Shown here piece by piece: positions 47,341 to 55,352 of a stretch of DNA of 64,000 nucleotides. This DNA is from Xylanibacter oryzae DSM 17970 (GTDB taxonomy: Bacteria; Bacteroidota; Bacteroidia; Bacteroidales; Bacteroidaceae), in assembly GCF_000585355.1 (NCBI RefSeq), contig NZ_KK073873.1:124001-188000 (forward strand). Reading direction: 5' to 3'. The first letter of the stretch is position 1, and the number at the start of each line of letters is the position of its first letter. The notes under the pieces are model-generated. The model saw nothing but the letters and a program-made list of their open reading frames with translations, did not search any database and was not told where the DNA came from. Both the position numbers and the translations under genes were made by a program.

Positions 47341-48006
47341 TTATTTGCGAAAAGAGTTTCTTATTTTTTCGTAAGCCTCTGTGTAAAGCTCTTCGTTTCT
47401 TCCTTTCAGTGGATAATCTTTGGCTGCAAGGATGGGTATCACCTTGACAGGATGATTTTTGGCGTTATAGATATTGCCGCAGATGGATTCGAAAGCCTTT
47501 CCATTCACTGGTTGATAGAAAGGGGCTGACATATCCTCGAAACCTTTACGACGGGGTTGAGCCTCTTCAATGAATCTCTCGTCGTCGCCATAGAATCCCA
47601 ATTTCTGTAACCAATAATTGGTTTGCAGAGACATGGTCAGCACATATTCGATTGTTGGATATTGTTCTAACAGCCATTCGATATGAGACAGTCCCTTAAT
47701 AGCATGCTCTTCGGTGATAAGAACTCTTTTCCCCTTCGGAGCAGGAGTTAACTGGTCATTACACAAATTAGTAATGTATATCTCTTGGGGCTTGACACGA
47801 TTGAGAGTGACGAAATCTATATGACTGAATAAATTGCGTGCTTCCACATTACGACTACGTTCTCCGTCATCTTCCGGAAAACTGCGAAAATAATAGTCGG
47901 CAAACATGGCTACTTCGGTCGCCGTGTCGGACCATTGTAAATTAGAATCTTCACCTATCACTAATATCTTTGCCGATTCAGACGGTTTTAAGTCTTTTGA
48001 TCTCAT
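47341..48006 (-). CDS. Conserved hypothetical protein, unrecognised
   Basis: 221 residues, cytoplasmic, no signal peptide or TM helix. It begins with about ten polar residues, then a KILVIGEDSNLQWSDTATEV strand-loop near residue 13. Further on are YITNLCNDQLTPAPKGKRVLI (about 77), a hydrophobic IEYVLTMSLQTNYWLQKLGF (about 118) and GNIYNAKNHPVKVIPILAAK (about 176). The alternating strand/helix plan and VIGE start vaguely recall uracil-DNA-glycosylase-like folds, but I see no convincing catalytic motif. The gene has its own promoter and, like mutY, is visibly richer in G+C than the surrounding locus, consistent with foreign or relocated DNA. Confidence 0.6.
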   Translation of the reverse strand: MRSKDLKPSESAKILVIGEDSNLQWSDTATEVAMFADYYFRSFPEDDGERSRNVEARNLFSHIDFVTLNRVKPQEIYITNLCNDQLTPAPKGKRVLITEEHAIKGLSHIEWLLEQYPTIEYVLTMSLQTNYWLQKLGFYGDDERFIEEAQPRRKGFEDMSAPFYQPVNGKAFESICGNIYNAKNHPVKVIPILAAKDYPLKGRNEELYTEAYEKIRNSFRK

Positions 48007-48047
48007 TATCTTGTTGTTAAATTACAATTTGTTTTTATCTTGATGCA

Positions 48048-48055
48048 AAGATACG
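48048..48055 (-). promoter_or_regulatory. -7 box for the gene at 47341-48006
   Basis: TATCTTTG on the minus strand, 42 nt before the start codon; no clear -33 TTTG. Confidence 0.6.
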
Positions 48056-48526
48056 ATTAATTTTTCATTTCTCAGCATTTGGGGAACTTTATAAAATAGC
48101 TTTAAATCCGCAGTGATATTTCTTGCATAATTCATATTTATATTGAGAAGCGTTTTTAGGCCTTATAACTAATCCTAGTGGGTTTATTGTACTTCAGATT
48201 GGTTATGTATACAAAATTCCCCATCCAAATGAATGGGACTTGATATTTGCTTTCAAAAAAGCAAGACCTATTCTTTAAAGATGTCTGAATAATATTTTTT
48301 AGTTGTATATAGGCTCAAAACATAGCTTCTTCCAGTCTTTATTCACTTGGCGGGTACACAGATAAAGTGTAACATAAAACCTTCTTTTAATCATTGTAAC
48401 GATCTTGTGTCCTAACTTTGCTCTATTGTTATGGATATATGGAAGTTAAATTTTTCCTCACGAACTATTCTGTAGAATATTGCTTATTGTTTAGGAATAT
48501 CGTGGAGAATTTATTGTGATCATTCA
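48056..48526. other. Gene-poor segment inside the inserted block
   Basis: No complete gene. On the minus strand about 48180-48300 stays open for some 45 codons (with QVPFIWMGNFVYITNLKYNK), ending in a stop, and has no start; it may be a worn gene remnant. I recognise no family. Nothing else is supported in this stretch. Confidence 0.3.
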
Positions 48527-49543
48527 CTACTTATTTTTGAGGAGATTTAAATTTTCTGTTAGTAATTCAACCAGACGTGGTATTGCATAATTGTCTAGTT
48601 CGGACTCCTTAATCCAAATAAAGTCTTTCGGTAATTCTGGCTTCCACTGTGTTTCCAGAAGATAAAAATCTGCATAAATAATCTGATGTGTGAGTACATG
48701 CTTCATTTTCTGTTTTAATAATGTAAGTTTTCCTTTGAAGTCGGGCATCACCCCGCCCTCTATCAGAAGCGGTTCCCATAATCCCTGCCAGATGTCGCCT
48801 GCTGGACGTCGGTGGATTGCGGTCAGATTCTGGTAGCGCAGGTAGACATACGTGAAATGTCTTGTCTTGATCTTGATAGTCTTAAGTTTTACCGGCAATA
48901 ATCCTATACTGTCTGAGCGGAGTGCTTCACACCTTTCTGCCAAAGGACAGTCAAGACAGTGTGGTGACGTAGGAGTGCATTGGATGGCGCCGAAATCCAT
49001 CATTGCCTGATTGAAAGCCGCAGGTTGGTCTATTGGCAATAGTGATTGCGCCAACGCAGCAAACTCTTTTTTCCCTTCGGTCGAATTGATAGGTGTTTCA
49101 ATTCCATAATGACGTGACAATACACGGTATACATTTCCATCCACTACGGCAACGGGCAGGCCGAAAGCTATGGAGCCAATGGCCGCAGCTGTATAGTCGC
49201 CCACCCCCTTTAGTTTCCGGAGGTCCTCAAAAGTGTTAGGGAAATGACCTAACGCTACAATCTGCTGGGCGGCAGTGTGTAGATTACGTGCCCTGCTATA
49301 GTAACCTAATCCCTGCCAATAGCGTAGCACTTCGTCTTCTGTCGCCTCTGCAAGGTCGTTCACCGTCGGAAAGCGTTGCATAAACCTTTCCCAATAAGCA
49401 TAACCCTGCTGAATGCGTGTCTGTTGCAGAATAACCTCGCTCAACCATATAGCATACGGATCTTTCGTTTCACGCCACGGTAAGTCGCGCCCGTTCTCCT
49501 CAAACCATTTGAGTAATATCCATGTAAAATTATTATTAGTCAT
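48527..49543 (-). CDS. mutY: A/G-specific adenine DNA glycosylase
   Basis: 338 residues from the ATG at 49543. It removes adenine mispaired with 8-oxoguanine. Motifs: WRETKDPYAIWLSEVILQQT with the catalytic Glu (about 37), and the helix-hairpin-helix LKGVGDYTAAAIGS (about 113) followed by catalytic Asp in VVDGNVYRVLSRHYG (about 138). The iron-sulfur ligands are Cys-x6-Cys-x2-Cys-x5-Cys in CTPTSPHCLDCPLAERC (about 193-209). A C-terminal NUDIX-like domain (GDIWQGLWEPLLIEGG, about 250) reads the oxidised base. The frame extends to 49609, but a -7 box at 49571-49578 sits in that extension, so 49543 is used. Its location inside a sugar locus and its higher G+C are unusual. Confidence 0.93.
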   Translation of the reverse strand: MTNNNFTWILLKWFEENGRDLPWRETKDPYAIWLSEVILQQTRIQQGYAYWERFMQRFPTVNDLAEATEDEVLRYWQGLGYYSRARNLHTAAQQIVALGHFPNTFEDLRKLKGVGDYTAAAIGSIAFGLPVAVVDGNVYRVLSRHYGIETPINSTEGKKEFAALAQSLLPIDQPAAFNQAMMDFGAIQCTPTSPHCLDCPLAERCEALRSDSIGLLPVKLKTIKIKTRHFTYVYLRYQNLTAIHRRPAGDIWQGLWEPLLIEGGVMPDFKGKLTLLKQKMKHVLTHQIIYADFYLLETQWKPELPKDFIWIKESELDNYAIPRLVELLTENLNLLKNK

Positions 49544-49570
49544 TTCTCTCTTTTGCGCTTTTTTATTTTT

Positions 49571-49578
49571 CAAAGGTA
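49571..49578 (-). promoter_or_regulatory. mutY -7 box
   Basis: TACCTTTG on the minus strand, 27 nt before the ATG at 49543; the -33 region is weak. It is about 55 bp from the junction with the duplicated GH2 end. Confidence 0.6.
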
Positions 49579-49633
49579 CAATAAATATATTTATTTTCCG
49601 AAGAATCATTTAATTAAAATTAATCGAACTGAC

Positions 49634-49808
49634 GTTAATATAAAGTTGGTATCTGAATCAGAAGTAAAAGATTATAAAGTAGAGACCTCTCTAAATGGTG
49701 AGGAATGGAACGTCTTTGATGGAAAACCATTAACAGCTAGATTTATAAAGATAAGTTGTAAAAATGGCATTAAAATTTCAAAATTTACCGTATTAGGACA
49801 ATAAATGC
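49634..49808 (+). pseudogene. GH2 C-terminal fragment (175-bp repeat, copy 2)
   Basis: Matches the last 171 coding bases and stop of the GH2 gene plus 4 nt, nine mismatches. It still reads in frame (SESEVKDYKVETSLNGEEW) to the same stop but has no promoter or start. It marks the right end of the inserted block, and the sequence after it leads straight into promoter F. Confidence 0.9.
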
Positions 49809-49814
49809 AATAAA

Positions 49815-49880
49815 TGATACAAGATGTAAAGTTTTAGAAACATAGTGACTTTTGTTTCTAAAATATTTTATGTTATTTTG
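49815..49880 (+). promoter_or_regulatory. Regulon promoter F (GH43-CBM6 operon)
   Basis: TGATACA (49815-49821), 14 bp, AGAAACA (49836-49842), 30 bp, TTATTTTG (49873-49880); the ATG follows at 49910. Half-site and box each deviate by one or two bases but the spacing is exact. It likely drives the genes through 59286. Confidence 0.6.
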
Positions 49881-49909
49881 CAAATGTTTTATTAATACTA
49901 TATTTTTAA

Positions 49910-51277
49910 ATGAAAAGAACACTTTTATCTATGCTAATGGCAACAGCTTCAGCTGCATGCTTTTCACAAAATCCGATAGTACAAACTAATTATACTACAG
50001 ATCCGGCTCCAATGGTAGATGGAGATAGAATGTATGTTTATACGGGCCATGATGAGGACCACGCCAGTTTTTTCTGGATGGATGAATGGCGCGTTTATTC
50101 AAGTGCAGATATGGTTAACTGGACAGATCATGGCAGTCCATTGTCACAGTCTTCATTTGCTTGGGCAGATGGCCGTGCATGGGCAGCACAGACAATAAAA
50201 CGCAATGGCAAATATTATTGGTATGTATGTGCACATTCTAAATTAAGTAATGCAATGGCTATTGGCGTAGCTGTAGGAGATAGTCCAGTTGGCCCTTTCA
50301 AAGATGCTATAGGCAAACCTCTAGCGGATGGCAACTGGGATTATATAGATCCTACTGTAATGATAGATGATGACGGTCAGGCTTATCTTTATTGGGGAAA
50401 TCCAAGGGTATATTTCTGTAAACTTAATAAAGATATGATAAGTATTGATGGACAAGTTGAAAACATTCCGATGACAACCGAAGGTTTTGGTGGTCCAACA
50501 TTCCGTGAAAGACAGAAAGGTGTGAAATATAAGGATTCTTATGTGGAAGGACCTTGGATTATGAAACGCAACAAACGTTATTATTTATTATATGCAGCAG
50601 GCGGAGTTCCTGAGCATATATCATATTCGATAGCTAAAAAGCCACGTGGTCCATGGAAGTATATGGGAGAGGTAATGCCTTTGTCTAATACTAATAGTTT
50701 TACTAATCATTGCGGCGTGGCAGATTTCAAAGGACATTCTTATTTTTTTTATCATACAGGAAAACTTCCTAATGGAGGCGGATTTGATAGAAGTGTAGCC
50801 ATAGAGGAATTTAAATATAACCCAGATGGAACATTTCCTACAATATTACCAACAGATAAAGGTGCAGATCCAATAGCTACACTTAATCCAAAAGAGAGGG
50901 TTGAAGCAGAGACTATGGCTTTTTCAAAAGGTGTTAAAGTAGAATCAAACGATGAAACAGGAGTTTATGTTAGTGATATTCATAGTGGCGACTCTATCGT
51001 AGTAAGAGTCTTAGATTTTGGTACAGTATCTCCAACTTCTTTTTCAGCAAGAGTGGCAAGCGCATTGCAAGGTGGAAAAATGGAGGTGCATTCAGATGCC
51101 CCTAATGGTCCATTACTGTGTACAGTTACTGTTCCTCATACAGGTGGTTGGGAAAAGTGGCAGACTGTGAATGTAGATCTTAACCAAAAGATTGAAGGTG
51201 TTCATAATTTGTATTTCCTTTTCCGCGGAAATCAAGGCGCAAAATTATTTAATTTTGATTGGTGGCAATTTCAGTAA
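49910..51277 (+). CDS. GH43 arabinoxylan arabinofuranohydrolase with CBM6
   Basis: 455 residues, signal peptide 1-19 (CFSQN). GH43 propeller at about 22-320: base Asp in YTTDPAPMVDGDRMY (about 30), Asp in WDYIDPTVMIDDDGQ (about 147), acid Glu in DSYVEGPWIMKRN (about 208). A CBM6-type sandwich follows (about 328-455, ERVEAETMAFSKGVKVE start, KLFNFDWWQFQ end). Matches GH43_29-type enzymes that remove arabinose from xylose units. A paralogue with the same architecture follows at 51366. First gene after the inserted block. Confidence 0.88.
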   Translation: MKRTLLSMLMATASAACFSQNPIVQTNYTTDPAPMVDGDRMYVYTGHDEDHASFFWMDEWRVYSSADMVNWTDHGSPLSQSSFAWADGRAWAAQTIKRNGKYYWYVCAHSKLSNAMAIGVAVGDSPVGPFKDAIGKPLADGNWDYIDPTVMIDDDGQAYLYWGNPRVYFCKLNKDMISIDGQVENIPMTTEGFGGPTFRERQKGVKYKDSYVEGPWIMKRNKRYYLLYAAGGVPEHISYSIAKKPRGPWKYMGEVMPLSNTNSFTNHCGVADFKGHSYFFYHTGKLPNGGGFDRSVAIEEFKYNPDGTFPTILPTDKGADPIATLNPKERVEAETMAFSKGVKVESNDETGVYVSDIHSGDSIVVRVLDFGTVSPTSFSARVASALQGGKMEVHSDAPNGPLLCTVTVPHTGGWEKWQTVNVDLNQKIEGVHNLYFLFRGNQGAKLFNFDWWQFQ

Positions 51278-51365
51278 CAGTTAGCATATTAAAATAATTT
51301 GTTAATGTGAATATTATGAATGAATCACCGTACAAAGATAATTAATATTATTTATAATTAAGACA

Positions 51366-52679
51366 ATGAAAAAAGCATTACTAATATTTTCTGTTTGTTC
51401 AATGATCAGTGCAGATATCTGTGCTCAGCATCCAATAATAACAACAAAGTATACGGCAGATCCTGCCCCAATGGTTTATAAAGATACTGTATATCTTTAT
51501 ACTACACATGATGAGGATAACGCAGACAATTTTTTGATGAAAGACTGGTTGCTTTATAGTTCAACTGATATGGTAAACTGGACAGATCATGGAGCTGTAG
51601 CCTCTTTAAAAAGTTTTAGTTGGGTTACTAAAGATAATGGAGCCTGGGCAGAACAGGTTGTGGAAAGGAATGGTAAGTTTTATATGTATTGTCCTATTCA
51701 TGGAAATGGAATAGGCGTACTAGTTGCTAATACACCATATGGACCATTCAAAGACCCAATAGGAAAACCTTTAGTATGGCAGAAAGAGAATTGGAACGAT
51801 ATAGATCCTACTGTATATATTGATGACGATGGTCAAGCATATATGTATTGGGGAAATCCAGATCCATATTATGTAAAACTTAATAAAGATATGATTTCAT
51901 ATTCAGGAGAAATACATAAGGTGGCTCGTCCTGAACATTATCAGGAAGGTCCTTGGTTCTATAAGCGTAAAGGCAAGTACTATCTTGCATTTGCATCAAC
52001 TTGCTGTCCTGAAGGTATTGGATATGCAATGAGTAAAGGACCGGAAGGACCTTGGACAACAAAAGGATATATAATGGCTCCAACAGATAAGAGTAGGGGT
52101 AATCATCCTGGCATTATGGATTACAAAGGAAAATCATATGTATTTGGACTTAATTATGATCTAATGCATATTACGACTACAATGGAGCATCATGAACGTC
52201 GTTCTGTTTCTGTAGCACAAATGAATTATAGACCGGACGGAACAATAGAGGAAGTTCCATATTGGTCAAAAGAAGGAGTAAAACAAGTACAATATTTGAA
52301 TCCTTATAAAAGGGTTGAGGCTGAGACTATGGCATGGGGTCATGGTGTAAAGACCTGTAATGAGAATGGTAGAGGAATAGTTGTAAATAACATCAATAAT
52401 GGAGATTATATTTTAGTTAAAGGTGTAAATTTCAGTAAAGGTGGAAAAACATTCCAGATAGCAGCCAATGCAATAGAAGGTGGCTCAATTGAATTACGAG
52501 TTGATAGTCTGAATGGAACAATACTTGGAAACTGTAATATATCAAAAAATGATAATCATTGGAAGATATACCAGACTCAAATAAAGAAGTGCTTTTCAGT
52601 GCATAATTTATACCTTATATTCAAAGGTGTTGATAATAAAGAATTGTTCAGCTTAGACTATTGGAAAATTAATAAATAG
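51366..52679 (+). CDS. GH43 enzyme with CBM6 (paralogue)
   Basis: 437 residues, signal peptide 1-20. Same plan as the preceding gene: base Asp in YTADPAPMVYKDTVY (about 31), Asp in WNDIDPTVYIDDDGQ (about 142), acid Glu in HYQEGPWFYKRKG (about 192), then a CBM6 (about 310-437) beginning KRVEAETMAWGHGVK. It lacks the GGPTFRERQKG loop of the neighbour before the acid Glu, so specificity may differ. It is 88 nt after that gene, with no promoter that I can find between them. Confidence 0.88.
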   Translation: MKKALLIFSVCSMISADICAQHPIITTKYTADPAPMVYKDTVYLYTTHDEDNADNFLMKDWLLYSSTDMVNWTDHGAVASLKSFSWVTKDNGAWAEQVVERNGKFYMYCPIHGNGIGVLVANTPYGPFKDPIGKPLVWQKENWNDIDPTVYIDDDGQAYMYWGNPDPYYVKLNKDMISYSGEIHKVARPEHYQEGPWFYKRKGKYYLAFASTCCPEGIGYAMSKGPEGPWTTKGYIMAPTDKSRGNHPGIMDYKGKSYVFGLNYDLMHITTTMEHHERRSVSVAQMNYRPDGTIEEVPYWSKEGVKQVQYLNPYKRVEAETMAWGHGVKTCNENGRGIVVNNINNGDYILVKGVNFSKGGKTFQIAANAIEGGSIELRVDSLNGTILGNCNISKNDNHWKIYQTQIKKCFSVHNLYLIFKGVDNKELFSLDYWKINK

Positions 52680-52699
52680 TAATATATTTAGATCATAGT

Positions 52700-55327
52700 A
52701 TGAAAACTATTAATAAGTCGTACTGCATAAATATAATAAGGGCCTTCTGTATAGTTGTCTCTATGTTGTTCTCTCTTAATGCCAGTTCCTCAACTGTTTA
52801 CACGTGCAAAGGTAATACGTTAGTATATCATTTGAGTGGAGGCGACTTATATCTAAAGTTACTTTCAGATAATGCAGTAAGAGTTCGTTATATGTATAAA
52901 GAATCTCAGTCTTTACCAGACTGGGTTTATACAACTGAATCATCTAATATTCCAAAATATCAAATTGAAGAAAGTAACAATAGCCTTATTGTAAATCTAA
53001 AAGATTTATCACTAAAAGTGCAAAAAGGCACGGGAAAAATTTCTTTCTTTGATAAGAATGGTCATAATTTATTAGCAGAGTCAGACCGGACGCTTACTCC
53101 AAGTGCTTGTTATGGTTTTAATAATTATGTTGCTAAAGGAAGTTTTGTGTCATCTCCAGATGAATTTATTTATGGACTTGGTCAATTTCAGGATGGCTAT
53201 CTTAATGTTAAAGGACTAACTCGTCGCCTAACACAGGTTAATACTCAGATATCATTACCTCTTATTATTTCGAATAAAGGTTACGGAATTCTTTGGAATA
53301 ATTATGGACTAACAGATTTCAACCCTGCAGATAGTTGTGTGACTCTTCAGAAAACAGCTGTTTCAGGTGATAGTCAGGCTGTTAATATAACAACAGCAGA
53401 AGGTAATGGTCGAGAAATACGTCAAAGTAATGAATTCGATGCTGTTCTGGATATAAAACAATCTGGTAAGTATGCATTGATGCTTGATGTAGGTCAGAAA
53501 ATGGCTAGGAAACATTCCTTAGTTATTGATGGTAAAAAAGTTATCGACTTCCAAAACTTTTGGTTACCTCCTACAGCATCTGTAATTGTTTCTCTTAATG
53601 CAGGTAAACATAAATTACATGCCATACTTTCAAATAATGACCAGCCTAAAGTTTACTACAGAATTGTAGACAATACTACTACTTTCCGTTCTCCTGTTGC
53701 GCAATCAGTCGATTATACGGTGTTTGTCGGAAAACCAGATGATGTTATATCATCATATCGTAAGCAAACAGGTGAATCTCCAATGATGCCACTTTGGTCT
53801 TTAGGATACATTCATTGTCGTGAACGTTTCCATTCGCAGGATGAGATACTCCAAACAGCAAACCGTTTTCATAAAGAAAAATTTCCAATTGATGTGATCG
53901 TTCAAGACTGGCAATATTGGGGTAAATATGGATGGAATGCCATGAAGTTTGATGAAGAGTTTTATCCTAATCCTAAAGTGATGGTTGATAGTCTTCACAG
54001 AATGGATATTAAATTTATGCTTTCTGTATGGTCTAAAGTAGACCCATCTACTGTTGTTGGAACTGAAATGCAAAAAAAAGGATATTTCATACCAAATACT
54101 ACTTGGGTTGACTTCTTTAATCCGGATGCAGCATCATTTTATTGGACTAATTTCAGTAATAAATTGTTGAAGCCATATGGTATTGATGCATGGTGGCAGG
54201 ATGCCACAGAACCCGAGAATGACGATTTAGCCGGTCGTAAAGTTATGAATGGTAAATATCCAGGCGAGTACTTTAGAAATGTGTATCCATTATTGGTAAA
54301 TAAAACTGTATATGAAGGTTGTCGAAAAGATGAACCGGATAAGCGTACCATGATTCTTACACGTTGTGCTTTCCCTGGTATACAGCGCTATGGAGTAGCA
54401 ACATGGTCTGGAGATATTGGCAATGATTTTGAGACTTTGCGCAGGCAAATAACAGCAGGACTTGGGCAAATGTCAGCAGGACTTCCATGGTGGACTTATG
54501 ATGCAGGAGGATTTTTCCGGCCTTCTAATCAATATACAGATACACTTTATCAAGAACGTTTTATGCGTTGGATGCAGACATCAGTCTTTCTTCCTTTAAT
54601 GCGTGTACATGGATACATGACGAATACAGAATTCTGGAACTACAGTAAACAGGTAGTGGATGATGCACACATGTGTCTTGATATGCGTTATCGTTTACTT
54701 CCATACATATATTCAAATGCAGCTGCAGTGTCTATGCAAGGATCAACTCTAATGAGACCTTTGGTTATGGACTTCTATTATGATAAATTAGCTTTGAGTC
54801 AGAAATACGAATATATGTTCGGTAAGTCATTATTGATTGCACCTATCTTGGAACAAGGTGTCAAAGAATGGTCTGTATATCTTCCTTCGAAAGAAAAGTG
54901 GTATGACTTTTGGACAAATGAACCATATATAGGAGGAAAAACTTATTTAGTAAAAACTGATACAAAGAAAATTCCTGTATATGCAAAAGCAGGTTCTATT
55001 ATTCCATTGTGTTTAGCCGAAAAAGATTCTAAATTATCCTTGCATTCTTCATGGGAAATACGTATCTTTGTAGGAGCTGACGGCATTTTTAAAGTATACG
55101 AAGACGATGGAACAACTTATAATTACGAAAAAGGTGCCTATTCTACATATGGTATATCATGGAATGATAAACAGCATACTTTGATTATAGGTCCACGCAA
55201 AGGCTATTTTAAAGGTATGTGCCAAAATCGTAAATTGAAACTGGTATGTATAAATGGCAAAGACAGTAATTTACAAAATGCAAAAACTGTTATGTATGAA
55301 GGGAAAAAAATAACAGTTAGATTTTAA
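52700..55327 (+). CDS. GH31 alpha-xylosidase-type enzyme with PA14-like insert
   Basis: 875 residues, signal peptide about 1-29. An N-terminal beta-sandwich (about 35-225) is followed by a PA14-like insert (about 230-330, SGKYALMLDVGQKMARKHSL). The GH31 barrel is at about 355-680: nucleophile Asp501 in AWWQDATEPEND and acid/base Asp572 in WSGDIGNDF. C-terminal sandwiches include YEDDGTTYNYEKG (about 800). GH31 with this insert is often alpha-xylosidase or alpha-glucosidase. In this locus it probably removes alpha-linked xylose from decorated xylan; not proven. 20 nt after the GH43 gene. Confidence 0.85.
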   Translation: MKTINKSYCINIIRAFCIVVSMLFSLNASSSTVYTCKGNTLVYHLSGGDLYLKLLSDNAVRVRYMYKESQSLPDWVYTTESSNIPKYQIEESNNSLIVNLKDLSLKVQKGTGKISFFDKNGHNLLAESDRTLTPSACYGFNNYVAKGSFVSSPDEFIYGLGQFQDGYLNVKGLTRRLTQVNTQISLPLIISNKGYGILWNNYGLTDFNPADSCVTLQKTAVSGDSQAVNITTAEGNGREIRQSNEFDAVLDIKQSGKYALMLDVGQKMARKHSLVIDGKKVIDFQNFWLPPTASVIVSLNAGKHKLHAILSNNDQPKVYYRIVDNTTTFRSPVAQSVDYTVFVGKPDDVISSYRKQTGESPMMPLWSLGYIHCRERFHSQDEILQTANRFHKEKFPIDVIVQDWQYWGKYGWNAMKFDEEFYPNPKVMVDSLHRMDIKFMLSVWSKVDPSTVVGTEMQKKGYFIPNTTWVDFFNPDAASFYWTNFSNKLLKPYGIDAWWQDATEPENDDLAGRKVMNGKYPGEYFRNVYPLLVNKTVYEGCRKDEPDKRTMILTRCAFPGIQRYGVATWSGDIGNDFETLRRQITAGLGQMSAGLPWWTYDAGGFFRPSNQYTDTLYQERFMRWMQTSVFLPLMRVHGYMTNTEFWNYSKQVVDDAHMCLDMRYRLLPYIYSNAAAVSMQGSTLMRPLVMDFYYDKLALSQKYEYMFGKSLLIAPILEQGVKEWSVYLPSKEKWYDFWTNEPYIGGKTYLVKTDTKKIPVYAKAGSIIPLCLAEKDSKLSLHSSWEIRIFVGADGIFKVYEDDGTTYNYEKGAYSTYGISWNDKQHTLIIGPRKGYFKGMCQNRKLKLVCINGKDSNLQNAKTVMYEGKKITVRF

Positions 55328-55352
55328 TAGTATAATAATAAATAAGATATAT

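Noticed and set aside
47192..47374. Plus-strand 60-codon ORF beside the transposase remnant
   Set aside because: No family signal and no promoter; it lies in disrupted insertion-sequence debris and overlaps the 3' end of the gene at 47341.
49553..49804. Plus-strand 83-codon ORF as a new small gene
   Set aside because: Its C-terminal two-thirds is the duplicated GH2 end; the N-terminal part is the antisense of the mutY leader.
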